Assembly (NCBI GenBank): GCA_016748015.1
Contig: JAAOMT010000128.1
Location: 2,656,261-2,720,260, forward strand
DNA: 64,000 bases
Direction of reading: 5' to 3'
Source of the DNA: Geosiphon pyriformis
Lineage: Eukaryota; Glomeromycota; Glomeromycetes; Archaeosporales; Geosiphonaceae
Shown: positions 12,561-24,351 of the stretch, in pieces
Position numbering within the stretch: position 1 is the stretch's first letter
How the letters are laid out: every line of letters starts with the position of its first letter
The notes under the pieces: model-generated
The model's database searches: none
Told to the model about the DNA's origin: nothing
The model's input: only the letters and a program-made list of their open reading frames with translations
Translations under genes and position numbers: made by a program

Positions 12561-13170
12561 TATTACAGATAATTATTTGGGATCTCAAATCAAATAACAA
12601 ATTCATAACTTAGTACTTAATGGCTGATTTTGTTGTTAATATCTGAGGATTGTTTGTATTTAAAAGTTTTGGTTGAGTTCTTTGTATAATAGATAGAGAT
12701 TTAATAGTTGTTTTTTAATAGCCTCCCAGAATTACAATTCTATTGAATTTTTTTCTCAGCATGGTGGCCAGTAATCCTCCTAATAAACTATTCTCAAATT
12801 TATAAGTTCTCTACCCTTGTTTTTACAGATTTTTTACCAGTTCCTATGATATCTGTAACTTAGTGCTTAATCTTTAATCAATTAGTCAACAACAAAAAAT
12901 AATAAAAGAAAAGAAATAAAAAAAATAAAATAAAATAAAAAAAATAAAAAAAATAAGCCAAGGTAATAAATGTTAGTATTCTGTCAATAGCTGTAATCAA
13001 GAGCTATTATTTCAGTATAGTTAGATATTAATTATTATTACCATAAAATGTTGATAATGGAAAGTGAATTGAAATAACAAATAATTATTTATTGATATTT
13101 GTGATGTGGAAGATTGCTTAAATGAAATCTAAACTAGGAGGTTTGTTTTTTCTACTTCTAATACTATTGC

Positions 13171-13180
13171 TATATATACA
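13171..13180 (-). promoter_or_regulatory. TATA box in element B 3' LTR
   Basis: On the minus strand TATGTATATATAGCAATAGTA matches TATGTATATATAGCAGTAGTA in the element E LTR, followed in both by AAGTAGAAA. This conserved block is the likely core promoter of the LTR. Confidence 0.6.
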
Positions 13181-13206
13181 TAATTGAGATTCTTCAATTT
13201 CTCAAT

Positions 13207-13360
13207 TTTCACACCAGGAATCCTGGAATTCCTAAAATTCTGCAATTCCTTTAAGAAAAATCCTGGAATTTTGGAATCTTGCAATTCTTTATATGAGAAT
13301 CCTGAAATTTCTGGAATTCTGCAATTCTTTTAGAAGAAATTCTGGAATTCTACATTTTAC
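13207..13360. repeat. Short tandem repeats in element B 3' LTR
   Basis: About three imperfect units of roughly 50 bases built from AATCCTGGAATT and AATTCTGCAATTC. They lie beside the TATA box on the upstream (U3) side. The matching set in the 5' LTR is at 22340-22495. Confidence 0.6.
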
Positions 13361-13435
13361 TACATCTATTTCTGATTGGCTAATTTATATACTAATATTC
13401 TTTCTATATTCTATGAGTAATATTATTCTCTCTTT

Positions 13436-14150
13436 TTAATATTGAGCTTTATTAAAATCTTCTAACTCTAATGCTCTTTCTTTAAGTATTTCTTGAACTT
13501 CTTTCTTGAAAATTACTTGTGTTATCTTGTTCTGTAATTTTTTAAATTGGGCATTGGTTATTTTTCCTATTTGGTTAACAGTAATGGAGTTCATTGCTGG
13601 ATTGAGTAAAATTTCTGGTTGGTCTTAAAATCCGATTTGTAATCAATAGATGGCTCATGCTTATGTAGTTAGATTGTTCTTTTCCACAAATTGTTTAAGT
13701 TATTGTAATATTTCTGGGTTAAATAATCACTTTGTTTTGTCCATATATAAGTTCTGAATATTCAGATATTATCCCAAATGAAAATAGCAAAAGTTTCTTG
13801 GAAATTGTTGTGTCCATCAATTCCATGTTTCTATAATCAACTCTTAATATTGGATGACTTTTGGTTGTGCTTCTATTGCCAATTTCATCTTTGTGATTAT
13901 TTTGTCAATAGTGTTTTCTGTTTTTCTCTATATTTTATTTCATGTTCTCTTTCTGGTGTTTTTGTATCTAATGATTTGTTAATTAATTGTAATTTCCATC
14001 TCTTGTTGTTGTATTAGTTGAAAGAATTGTTGTGTTAATAAATGGATATTGTCAGTAATTTCTATTTTTTGATGTTTTTTGTTGCATTTATTATGTTTTT
14101 ATATTCTTTTAGTTGTTCAATTTGACATGTTGGTGTCAATGATAATAATT
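13436..14150 (-). pseudogene. Element B C-terminal extension after integrase
   Basis: After the integrase the polyprotein runs on for about 220 codons to a TAA at 13436-13438, right beside the polypurine tract. The last residues, FNKAQY, match the end in element E (FNGAQY, stop at 52708-52710) and, more loosely, in D (FDKA, stop at 35514-35516). An earlier part with IGKITNAQFKKLQNKI matches D IGQLTNLQFQNLQQQI. I do not recognise the domain. It looks helical, with no clear membrane segment. The gene is broken by several stops here. Confidence 0.6.
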
Positions 14151-15340
14151 GGTTCTAGATTTCATAAAATCTCATCTGGTTGGACTAGTATTCTCTGTAC
14201 TCTTAATTGTGAAATATTACTGGTGGATGATAATACTATATAGTGATATGGTTTTAGTTAATCATCATGTACTGCTTTGATTAAGATTTTGTTGTTTAAC
14301 CTTAATTTATAAGCTCTATTTCTTAAAATTTCTTTTATGTAAAATGGTCTGTTCTATTTGGGGTCAAATTTTCTACTCCATTGTTTTTCTGCTTTGGTAT
14401 GATGTAAAAGTACTTTGTCTTCAATCTTGAATTTAACTGGTTTATCTGGTAGTTGGTTATTGTGTCTTTTTTTTTGTTTTTTTTGTAACTTTTGAATGTT
14501 ATCAGCTGCTTTTCATTGTTTGTTTTTTAGAGTTTTCATCAAGTCATATGTTCTTTTCAACAATGTTTCTTACAAATTGTCTTTGGTTATTGGTTTTATT
14601 GGATATGTGTTGACTTCTATTTTAACTAATAATGTTGCTGTTCTACCATATATTAATTCAAATAGTGTTGCTTGTATAGTGTCTTGCTTCATTGTCCAAT
14701 AAGCAAATAATACTAATAGTATAAACAAATCTCATTTGTCTTAATTTTCTTGGCTGATTTTGGCAATTGTTTTACACAATATTCTATTGAATTTCTCGAA
14801 TAATCTGTTGGTTTGTGGATGATATGATGATAATAATGGTCTTTTTATTCTAAATCTTTGACTTAATTCTACTAATGTTTTATTTACAAAGTGAGTTTTT
14901 TGGTCAGATAGTAATTCTTTTGGGCATCCGTGTCAACAAATCAAATCTTAATAAACAAATTTGGCAATGGATTCTGCATCTGTTCTTTGAATGGCTTTTG
15001 CTTCTGGCCATTTAGTAAGATAATCTATGGCTACTGCAATATATCTGTTGCCTTTGCTGGTTATGGTTAATGATCCGACTAAGTCAATTCCAATGTGATC
15101 AAATGGTTGTCTTACTTTGATTGGTCTTAATGGTTCACTGGATCTTGTTCCTTTTTTTCTCTGACAAGCATCACAATTTTGAATGTATTAGATGATATCT
15201 GAATACATAGATGACCAATAGTATCTTTTTCTAGTTTTTTTTATGATTGCTTTTTTATAAAAATGTTCTGTTATTGAGTTTGAGTACATATTGAATAATA
15301 TTGTTTCTTTTTCAGGTTCTGTAATTACTCTAGTTGGTTA
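14130..15340 (-). pseudogene. Element B integrase
   Basis: Integrase of the Ty3/gypsy type, placed after RNase H. It aligns block by block with the integrase of E: the HHCC zinc region near 15150-15300, the PEAKAIQ block near 14985-15010, the SDQ block near 14900-14930 and the C-terminal part with KVLLHHTKAEKQ near 14390-14430. In-frame stops are frequent and mainly in W, Q and R codons. It would insert the cDNA into the genome, making the 4-bp duplication seen at the element ends. Confidence 0.75.
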
Positions 15341-15549
15341 ATCTGGATTTTTTCTGTTTTTTCAATAAAGTATATCTTGGTAAATAATAAAGTATTTGGA
15401 TTGTTGTTTAATATGGCTTCATTTTTTTGGAGATAATTTCTCCTTGAACTGTTGGGTATTAATATAGTATTAGAGTTGTTAATATTTTTGTATATTCATC
15501 TTTTGTTATATTTTTGGGTTGAAATGTTTTTAGATTTGTCTCATTTATG

Positions 15550-16860
15550 ATAAGCCATCAGCATTTCCATTTTTTTTCTTTTTTATAATGTACTATATAA
15601 TTAAATGGTAAAAGTTTTATTTTCTATCTAGCATGACAATTATATTCAAATTTTTACTTCTGGATTGAAATCAGTTTTTTATGATTAGTGTATATGGCAA
15701 ATTTTTGATTCAAGTATTTTTTCCATTTCATGACTGCTCAATAGATTGCTAAATGTTCTAGTGCTGAAGTTCTATAGTTCCTTTCAGTTGGACTTAAGTT
15801 TTTGCTGGTGTAAGCTACTGGATGTTCTTGTTTATCCAGTTTTTTCTAAAATAGTATAGCTCCTAATGCTTGACCAGATACATTAGTGATAATGATGAAT
15901 AGTTTGCTATAATCTAGATAAATTAATATTGGGGCTTATATAAATTTTTTTTTCAGTGTGTCAAAGGCTTTTTGTTGAGTTTTAATCTATTTGTATTTGG
16001 TGTTCTTTGTTTGGAGTTGGTGTAGTGATTGAGTTATTTTAGAAAAGTTTTTGATAAAATGGCAGTAGTATTTAGTAAATCTCAAGAATGCTCTTAATTT
16101 TATAAGATTATTTGGTACTAGAAAGTTCTTAACAATCTCAATTTTATCTGGATCTGTTTTGATACCATCTTTGCTTACAACATGCCCCAAAAACTTGAGT
16201 TCAGTTTTTTCAAAGAAACAATTGTTTGTATTTAATTTTAATTCGACTCTTCTTAGTCTTTTAAATACTTGTTGAAGATGGTGCAAATGATCATTGAATG
16301 TCTTAAAAAACATGTTGGTGTCATTTAGATATATGACTACTAATTTTTATAGCAGTTCAGTATAGATAATTTTCATGAACTGTTGAAATATTGCTGGAGC
16401 ATTCATCAAGTCAAATGGCATTACTTCAAACTTAAAATTTTTTTCTTGGATTGTAAAAGCCATTTTTTCTTTATCTTTTGGTTTTATGGCTATTTGCCAA
16501 TAACTATTGTCTAAGTTTAAATTTGAGAACCATTTTTTTCCTCCAAAAGCATCAAAAAGTTCTTGGATCTTTGGAGTTAGATAACTATTTCTTTTTGTTA
16601 CTTTATTAAGTTTTCAGTAATTCACACAAAAATGAATTTTTCCATTCTTTTTATGAACTAGTACTATTGGTAATAATCATAGACTTATTGATGACTGAAT
16701 TAGCCTATTGTCTAGCATTCAATTGATTTCCTGTTAGATAATTTCATAACTGGCTGGTGGTACTTGGTATGCTCTTTGCTTAATTGGCATTGCATCTCCA
16801 GTTTTTATCTGATGTTAAATAATATCCATTCTGCCAAATTTGTTCTTGCTGGCAAAGATG
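15550..16860 (-). pseudogene. Element B reverse transcriptase and RNase H
   Basis: RT occupies about 15945-16860 and RNase H about 15550-15940. The clearest open block (16313-15987) contains HLHHLQQVFKRLRR and FLGHVVSKDGIKTDP, typical of the gypsy RT palm and thumb. The catalytic box at 16320-16331 reads YLND, where YLDD is required, a G to A change in the first aspartate codon. Several stops lie elsewhere, so this copy cannot make cDNA. Confidence 0.85.
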
Positions 16861-16982
16861 TCATTGAAATTGTTCAGTAATATTTTAAGCTGTATATGTT
16901 GTAGTGGATCTAAATTTTCTAAGTTTATCTGTTCCAATTGTTCTGGTTGGAGTAGATAACATTTTTCTCATCTGTATATTGT

Positions 16983-17258
16983 TTATAATGTGATATCTAT
17001 ATATTTATACAGTTGTAGAAAGTCTGAAATAGTGTTTGGTAATTGTTTTTCAACTTCAGTGTTTAAATATTCAATGGTAGTTCTTTTTGGTATTTTTATA
17101 ACATCTCTTGTTGTGTTATAGATAGAGATTTTAATATGTTTCAGACTTTTGGCTGGTATGTAAAGATTTGTAAGTCCAATCTTACTTGATTTACACATAA
17201 TAATTTCTGCTTCAAAAATCTGAGCTTGATCCTTTACTCTTTTTTTTATGGCTAACAT
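16983..17258 (-). pseudogene. Element B dUTPase-RT linker domain
   Basis: A block of about 90 residues between dUTPase and RT, with CKSSKIGLTNLYIPAK, IPIYNTTRDVIKIP and YKYIDIT. The same block is in E (48877-49167, GEIGLINIYISAK, IPIYNTTGNVIKIP, CRYVDITSQTIY). The beta-rich pattern with N-x-T-x2-VIKIP-x2-T resembles the linker many Ty3/gypsy elements have between protease and RT. It has no known activity. Confidence 0.6.
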
Positions 17259-17288
17259 GTACTGGTTATATGGTGAAATAGAAATTGA

Positions 17289-18134
17289 TTAACAGGTGAA
17301 GATAATTTCTCCCTTGTTAATAACTTCTTTCTCTGTTATATTGACTGGTACATCTATTCTACTCATGGATCCGAATTCACTAATCTTTCTTGCTGTTATT
17401 CTTAATTTCTCCCTTTTTTCTACTAACACTAATTGAGCTATCTTAACTAGAGGCAGAAATATTGCCTGTGCTATTTTTTTATTTGGCTCTATAATGTAAA
17501 TCTTTTCTGAATCATTTTGTAGTATTGTAATAATATTTCCTACATATTTTGCATCAATTATTCCTTCTCTTATATTAATCTTCTTTTCCACTAGACTACT
17601 TCTTGATGCTAATTGAATCATTATTGTTGCTGGTATTTCTAGTGCTATTTTAAAATCAATACTTGTGCACAAATGGAGTTCCAATTTAATGGCATTCTTT
17701 CTTGGATATCTTAGATCAAACTTAGCATTGGTATTATGCATATGTTCTGGCATAATACCTTCATTATTATTGCTGAACCATTTAAGTTCCTGCTTTTTGG
17801 TGAGATCAAAAAGCATGATATATTGTTCTAGATTTAAATTAGAGTTTAAATTACTGTTATTTTTATTGCCATTTTGAATAGAGCTGGAACCATTATTTTT
17901 GTTGTCATCATTGTCAGAGTTTGAATTAAGATTGAATGGTGATTCTGATTCTAATATGCAGCTGCTAATTAGTTTTTCTTTCTCTGGAATTGTGTAGATT
18001 ATATGTGATAGTAGATTGTAAATAAGATCACACTCATTACAATATTGAAAATTACATGGAATTAAACAGTAGTCACATAATTGAGTGTTGATTTCTTCCA
18101 AACATTGTTCCTGTTTTTCTCTTGTTAGTGCCAA
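17289..18134 (-). pseudogene. Element B dUTPase with acidic linker and Cys motif
   Basis: This block is open for 281 codons. First comes LCDYCLIPCNFQYCNEC (C-x2-C-x3-C-x4-C-x2-C), then a linker rich in D, N and S, then a trimeric-type dUTPase, which would split dUTP to dUMP and pyrophosphate. Motif 1 is AKFDL (usual AGxDL), motif 2 is SRSSLVEK, motif 3 EGIIDAKYVGNI with the aspartate and tyrosine kept, motif 4 NKKIAQAIFL, motif 5 SEFGSMSR (usual GFGSTG). Motifs 1 and 5 have lost glycines, so the copy is probably inactive. The gene continues out of frame on the upstream side. Confidence 0.85.
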
Positions 18135-18269
18135 GTGTTGATAGTGCTTGTGAAATTTTTTGGGATTGTTCTCAACATTGCCAAAGACATCAAAAGTTGG
18201 GATGTATTCGAATTCAGAAAGGGATAATAAGTTGTTTTTAATTTCCAGTAGTTTACTGAAAGTGGTGCC

Positions 18270-18700
18270 TTCTACTTTTGCACTTGCTATTCTTCAGATC
18301 TCATGTTCATTATGGAGATATCCTTCCAATTGTCACAACACTTTTTTTCACACATTGTCAATTGAAGTTTTTTTTGTATTCAGTTATTTATTAAGATAGT
18401 ATATTAGCATGTTTCATCACATGTTTCTCTATGCTCAAAAATGTTATTCTATATTTCTTCATCAGGCAAAATGGTTCTACAGATAAGACAAGGTTTGTTA
18501 TCTCATTTTTTTTGTCTTTTGGATCATCTAAATCATTTGAGGATACAAGGATGACAATAAAATTTGATTGCCATTGGGTATTTTTCATTTTTATCACAGC
18601 ATACACTTATTGATAACAATTTTTTGTCACAATTAATGCACACCAGTTTCAGTTGGCAATAGTTAGATGGTTGTGGTGGGGTATAGGTGTATGGAGTATA
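18270..18700 (-). pseudogene. Element B cysteine-rich module
   Basis: Between protease and dUTPase the minus strand encodes CQLKLVCINCDKKL, then VCCDK and KFYCHPC. This parallels E at 47486-47640 (CLKLVCINCGKKL, GTCCGDNEE, FYCYPC) and D at 40480-40690. The pairs C-x2-C, CC and C-x2-C suggest two zinc sites. The second half, homologous to the W-rich and PHDD part of D and E, is broken here. Function unknown. Confidence 0.65.
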
Positions 18701-18979
18701 AGTTGTAGTGATTGCTGGTGCTGGCTCTTCTTTTTTTCTTTTTTCTTTTTCTTTTTTGGTTTCTTCCTCTTTACAAATTGATGTCAGCTTGTTCTGATTG
18801 TTGTCAGTCCATAATTTTTGATTGTCATTTTAGGTAAGTTCCTCTTTTTGTTTTCTCTTTTCCTTGTTGTTTCATGAAAGTATAGATGGTAGTTCATTGT
18901 GCTTGCCATTGGCTCATAAGACTTAATAGGCTTTTCAGATAGGTTTTTTTTTTCTTCTTTGAATTCTATGAGTGGTGTT

Positions 18980-19400
18980 GATGTTGTGTTTATCCAAAAG
19001 TGGCTGCACATGGCTGGTACACATGTATGCTAACTGTTCTGACTGAGTTGGAGCTCTTGTGTGATCCAGTTAAGTATTGTATTGGTTTTAGACAACCAAT
19101 TATTACCAACTTGTGCTTGGTATTGTATTGCTTCCATTACCAAAACTTTAATGGGAGCAATAATGCTATTGATTTCAAATAAAAAGTCATCAATTTCACT
19201 AATTGGAGTTTTGGTGGCCCCATTAGCTGTAATTATTCTGGTGCTGGCAGCACAATCAACTTGGCAACCTAATTGGTTCATGAGTTGTCAGGTAATTATG
19301 CTGCCAGCTAATCTACTGTCTAAAATCAATTTGATAGAGTGGTCATCAACTTTGGCATTAGTGTACATTGCAGTGATAAGTCTGTTGTTAAGAGTGGCTC
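18980..19400 (-). pseudogene. Element B aspartic protease
   Basis: A retropepsin-type protease that would cut the polyprotein. The active-site block reads IKLILDSRLAGSII: the DSG triad has become DSR by a G to A change in the glycine codon. Downstream are QLMNQLGCQVDCA, RIITANGATKTPI and a flap-like VLVMEAIQYQA. The block aligns with D (DSGSAG intact) and E (NSGSAG). Out of frame with the open dUTPase block. Confidence 0.8.
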
Positions 19401-19959
19401 CACTAAATAATAGAACTAGGACAGTTTCTTTGAATTCAAAAAAAAATATGGTGGTAAAAGTTTCATCTTTGGTGCTGGTTGTGAATAGAATGTTGTTAGT
19501 AAGGGCTGCTTTTTGTGGGTTTTCTGGTTGTAGGGTAAGGCATTTTCTGGGGTGACTAAGAGACTTAAGTAGTGTTAAAAATTCAGGTTTTGGGTGTATC
19601 TGGTTCCTGAATTCTACTGGTATAATCTTAATAACTGGTTTGTTAAGCTGAGAATTGGTTGGTGAACAACTATCACTGATCTTTAGTTTTGAGTAATCTT
19701 AGATTTGGGATTTCCTAATGTCATCTGAGCTGAGTTTGGTGGCAGTGTTAGAATTTGTTGGGGTTGATATATTATTTGTGGCTGTAATTGATAAATAACT
19801 GGTGCTAAAGTTTAATAAATAAGTGGTTGATAGATTAGTGGCTACATCACTAGTAGGTAATTCAGTTGATATAGTTCTGGATTGGGTTAATATCTTGGAG
19901 TTTGAAACTGACAATTAGAATTTTGATATTGATTTTTTAATCATTGGTTATCTATTTTT

Positions 19960-21680
19960 AACCTGTAGTCAATTCTTAAATGTTCTTGTTTACCACAATA
20001 ATAGCAAACACACATTTTCTATTGCTATTGCTAATTGGTCAATAGTGATAAATGCAGCTGATTTTGGAAATAATTCATGTTTTTTTGATTATTGCATTAC
20101 TATGAAGATTGATAAATTGTCTGATTGCTAGTTAAGTATCTCTTTAATTTTTGATTAATAGAATTACTGAATTGTTTCAACTTAGAATCCAATTCAGATG
20201 ATCTATTCATCACTAGATTGACAGCTTGGACATGATTGGCTTTGAGTTTGGCTGATTCAAAGTCTCTGGCATAGATGATGGTGGCTTGAAGATCAACTGA
20301 ATATAATAGATATATGTATTAGGGAATGCTACTGTGTAGTCCATGGATAAACTGATTCAGGATCTGGACCACTATGAAATAGTTAACATTGATGGCTTGA
20401 ATTTGGCACAGATTTCTGTGGAAGCATTCTAGGTATGTAATGACTGCTTTACTTTCTCCTTGCTTAATAGTGGTAAAGGTATTTGCTAAGTGGTTAATAC
20501 TATTATTGTTACTGAAATATCTCATAAATTCCAGTTTGAATTCTTGGAAAGTTTGTGATTTAGCAGCTAAACTCTGGTACCATAAATTGGCAGTATCTTG
20601 AAAAAAATAAGAAATTGTTTAAAGGGTTCTGTTGTTGTTTCATTTATTGGCTGTGATAACTTTTTCTATGTCATTGAGTCATACTTGGGCATCGTCCTCC
20701 TTGCCAGTAAATTTCTCAATTTTAGTAATGGGTGTGTATGCCATTAGTTGTTGTTATAACAATTGTTGGAGTAGTTGTTGTGATTGTTATTGAAGTGGTA
20801 CTTGTGGCTATTGAATTGGTTCAGTAATTGATTCAATTGGTGGCTGATTGATCATGATTACTGAAAGTAAATGTTGCTGATTAATTATGTCAGGGTTTAG
20901 ATCATTCTGATTTTTCAAAGTTTGAATATTCAGAGTTTGATTTTCTGGATTTTCTGAGATTAGGTTTTGGTAATTAAATTTCTAATTTTCATTTTTTTTT
21001 TCTGATTCCATCACTTCCCAAGGACTCACAGTTCCAAAATTTGGTTGAAGTGGTGGTGATTAAAATCTTAATGGTGTCAGTGATTGTGATTTAAATCTTT
21101 TAAAATAGTTACCATATGTTCTCAATAATTCTGCTTTTTTTTGTTTACTTTAAAATAAAAGTTGGACTAATGATAATTTTGCATTTAAAATAGACATGTC
21201 TGGTAATGAAATGTTGATAGTGCTTTTAGGTGTATAGTAATATGATAAGTTGGTTAGAAATTCTATTTTTGTTTTTTTCTAAGTAGGTGGTTGTATTTTT
21301 TGAAGTGTTACTGCTAGTGTTTGTAGTTTTTTTTTGCCTTTGTTTGCATAGATAATTGGATATTTTTGTTAAGTGTGATGTTCAATTTCTCTATTGATTT
21401 CAGTAAAGATTGCTGTGAAATTATGATTTGCTGGTAGGCTGGTATTTTGAATTAATTTATTGTAAAAATTTTCTTTTGTGAAGTTAGTTTCTACTGTTAC
21501 TCCTAGCAAATATGAGATTCTCTTATTGATGTAGAAATTAAAAACTGATTCTGCTGATAGGTGATTGTTGGTTAATCCCAAGTGTTGACAGTAATGTTGG
21601 AATAAGAATTTGGCAAATTCTAAATGGTTTGTCCCTATTCTTTCTGATTCTGTCACTTTTGGATGGTTGTTTGTTAGTGC
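19960..21680 (-). pseudogene. Element B gag
   Basis: The Gag N-terminus is open at 21656-21369 (LEFAKFLFQHYCQHL, FNFYINKRISYLLG) and matches E at 44475 onward. The capsid-like core follows with RYFSNNNSINHLANTFTTIKQ at 20525-20430. The zinc knuckle near 19970-20010 reads C-x2-C-x4-H-x4-Y, with its last cysteine lost by TGC to TAC. No ATG is seen at the start; the codon aligned with the first residue in E is ATA, so the original ATG may have mutated. Confidence 0.8.
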
Positions 21681-21701
21681 TGGTTTTCTGTAGAATTATA
21701 T

Positions 21702-21717
21702 TTCACAGGGAGCACCA
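21702..21717 (-). promoter_or_regulatory. Primer binding site of element B
   Basis: Two bases inside the 5' LTR the minus strand reads TGGTGCTCCCTGTGAA, which would pair with a tRNA 3' end ...AGGGAGCACCA. The same site (TGGTGCTCCCTGTGAG) serves element E. I could not assign the tRNA. Confidence 0.7.
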
Positions 21718-21719
21718 AA

Positions 21720-22563
21720 TGTTATAGGTAATTATTTGGAATTTCAAATCAAATAACAAACCCATAATTTGGTGCTTAATGGCTAATTTTGTTGTTAATA
21801 TTTGAGAGTTGTTTGTATCTGAAGGTTTTGGTTGAGTCTTTTGTATAATAAATAGAGATTCAATAATTGTTTTTTAGTAGTTTCTTAGAATTACAATTCC
21901 GTCAAATTTTTTTCTCAACATGGTGGCTAGTAATCCTCTTGGTAAGCTATCTTCAAATCTATGAGTTCTCTACCCTTGTTTTATGGGTCTTTTACCAGTC
22001 CCTATGACATCTGTAACTTAATGCTTAATCTTTAATTAATTAGTCAACAACAAAAAATAACAAAATAAAAAAAATAAAAAAAAATAAAAAAAATAAGCCA
22101 AGATAACAAATATTAGTATCCCATCAATAGCCATAATCAAGAGCTATTATTTCAGTATAGTTAGATATTAATTATTATTACCATAAAATGTTGATAATGG
22201 AAAGTGAATTGAAATAACAAATAATTATTTATTGATATTTGTAATGTGAAAAATTGCTTAAATAAAATCTAAACTAAGAGATCTGTCTTTTTTACTTCTA
22301 ATGCTATTGCTATATATACATAATTGAGATTTCTCAATTCCTCAATTTTTCACATCAGAAATTCTGAAATTTCTAAAATCTTGTAATTTCTTTGAAAAGA
22401 ATTCTGGAATTTTGGAATCCTGCAATTTCTCATACAAGAATCCTAAAATTTCTGGAATTCTGCAATTCCTCTAAGAGGAATCCTAGAATTTCATATTTTA
22501 CTACATCTATCTCTGATTGGCTAATTTATATACTAATATTCTTTCTATATTCTATGAGTAACA
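21720..22563 (-). repeat. 5' LTR of element B
   Basis: An 844-base partner of the 3' LTR at 12561-13422. It begins TGTTATAGGTAATT and ends CTATGAGTAACA, so here the TG and CA termini survive. It has the TATA block on the minus strand at 22311-22320 and GGAATTC-type repeats at 22340-22495. Differences from the 3' LTR are mostly transitions plus small length changes in the A-rich tract. Confidence 0.9.
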
Positions 22564-22567
22564 ACAG

Positions 22568-23225
22568 TAAAATTGCTTAAAATATGCAAAAATTTACAAA
22601 TTTTGTAATAATTTACTAAAATATAAAAAGAATTTGCTAAAATTTATAATTAACTCTAAGAAATTTATAGAAATAATTAAAAAAAAAGTGCTAGAACTAG
22701 AAATAATATTATTTAAAGATGTATAAAAAAAGATATCTTAATATTTAATAGTCTTAAAATTAGATAACAAGTTATAAATCAAACAAAAATTCTTAAATAT
22801 TTTTTTGAAATTTTATTTCAATTGAAACTAATACTTTGAAATTGACTAGCTATTAATTTCAATATTTATTTAGTTTTTTCTTCAGATTTAAGCAGAATTT
22901 ATGCAATAAAATCTTTTTTAATTTATTACAAATTATTAAAAACTTATAATTAGCAAAATATTATAGAAAAGTTGATTTTTACAACAAAATGATTGTATAA
23001 TTAATTAAAAAAGTTTATAATAAAAAAATTCTATAAGAATTGATTTTTAATACAAAATAATTATAAAAAATAATTAATACAGAATTAGTTATTTAATTAT
23101 AAGCTCAATAAATAGTTTTCAAAATATAAAAAATACTTTAAAAAAAATTTATTAGCTTATTAAAAATTTTATTACTAATATACTAACATTAAAACAACAA
23201 AAAAAATAAAAAAAATCTTTAATAA
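22568..23225 (+). repeat. Right part of the old solo LTR split by element B
   Basis: It continues the LTR cut at 12560. Matches to the young solo LTR at 52798-53736 include CTTTGAAATTGACTAGCTATTAATTTCA (22836 region, against TTTGAAATTGATTAGCTACC), a GTTGATTTTTACAAC block and the closing region ending near TTTAATA at 23220-23225. Nearly all C and G positions of the young copy have become T and A. The right boundary is uncertain by about 5 bases. Confidence 0.7.
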
Positions 23226-23377
23226 TAGTACTCAAAACAACCAAAAAAATAGAATAAAATATTTTGTTTTATTTATAATGAAATTTTTCCAATAAAAAAC
23301 TCTAAAATAACATTTCAAAATAAAAAAATATATGTAACAAAATATGCCAATATATAATTCTTATTAATTATTAATAG

Positions 23378-24351
23378 TATTATCAGAAATTTTTGGGCTT
23401 TTTATCTGACTGTTATTGCTTTCACTTTGCTATTAATTCTTAATTATTAAAAACTATTAAATCTCTAATAATTAAAATTTTCTTTAAATTATAGAAAATA
23501 ATTTGAACTATTGTACTTATAAATAGAATAACTAATTCTATCCCAGTTACTTATATAGTTACTTTATAATAAAAATCAACTTTTTTTCAGAAAATACTTG
23601 TTTAAAAGCTCATTAAAAAGGTATAGTTATTTTGTTGTAAAAATTAACTCTTTTACAGAAATTTTATTTGTAAGTTATTTTAATATATATAATAAAAAAT
23701 ATAAAAAAATATAAAAAAAATATAAAAAAAAAAGAATTTTATTAAGAAAATTGTCTTCTGTTTAAGTTTGGAATTACTAACAATTTACTAAAATTAATAA
23801 CTATTTAATTTTAAAATATTAGTTAGAATTCAGAGAATTTTAAGTAAAAATACTTTATAAATTTTGTTGTTTTTAATGTACTTTTTATTGGAGTAATTTG
23901 TATAGATATTAAGAAAAATATTTCTAATAAAGGTAATTCTAGTTAAAATATATTTTTTCAAAGAAAAAAGCTCTTTTTTTATACAATTTATTGTAATATT
24001 AGTCTATAAATTTGTATTTTTCTCTTTGCTATTATTTTGATGAATTAAAGATATATTTTAGCAAACTACAAATTATTTTTATGGACTATTAACTATTTTG
24101 GTAAACTATTAAATTATTTTATAAATTCTACAAATTTTAACAAATTCTTAAATATTATAGAGTTTAAGATATTGTATAATTTGATTATTGTATTTGTGTA
24201 TTTGTACAAATTAGATTATTAATTAAATAGTAATTTAAATAATTTAATAAGATAATAAATAATAAATTAAATAATAATATATATTAATTAATAATAAAAA
24301 TTATAAGAATAATTTTATAATAATTAATATTTCAAATTTTTACTAATAATA
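23378..24351 (-). repeat. 3' LTR of element C
   Basis: A 974-base LTR matching the reverse complement of the young solo LTR at 52798-53736 and the element A 5' LTR at 9133-10098. It begins TATTATCAGAAATTTTTGG and ends TTACTAATAATA. The internal region follows at once with a T-run and AAGATTAAG, as in elements B and D. Confidence 0.75.

Larger units (their letters stand above)
12561..13422 (-). repeat. 3' LTR of element B
   Basis: An 862-base LTR. On the plus strand it begins TATTACAGATAATTATTTGG and ends CTATGAGTAATA; the terminal TG and CA have become TA and TA by transition. It holds an A-rich tract (about 12890-12957), a TATA box and a set of GGAATTCC-like repeats. The 5' LTR is the same sequence with small differences, mainly transitions. 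Confidence 0.9.
12561..22563 (-). mobile_element. Element B: Ty3/gypsy LTR retrotransposon with dUTPase
   Basis: A 10.0-kb element on the minus strand with both LTRs (12561-13422 and 21720-22563), a primer site at 21702-21717 and a polypurine tract at about 13423-13437. It is flanked by a perfect 4-bp target duplication ACAG (12557-12560 and 22564-22567). Protein order on the minus strand is gag, protease, cysteine module, dUTPase, RT, RNase H, integrase, C-terminal extension. It inserted into an older solo LTR. The gene carries many stops and several frameshifts, so the copy is dead. It is the nearest relative of element E in this window. Confidence 0.92.

Noticed and set aside
13207-13360. 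GGAATTCC-type repeats as heat-shock elements (nGAAn arrays)
   Set aside because: The GAA/TTC blocks look similar, but spacing is irregular and the sequence is part of a decaying LTR; not enough to call.
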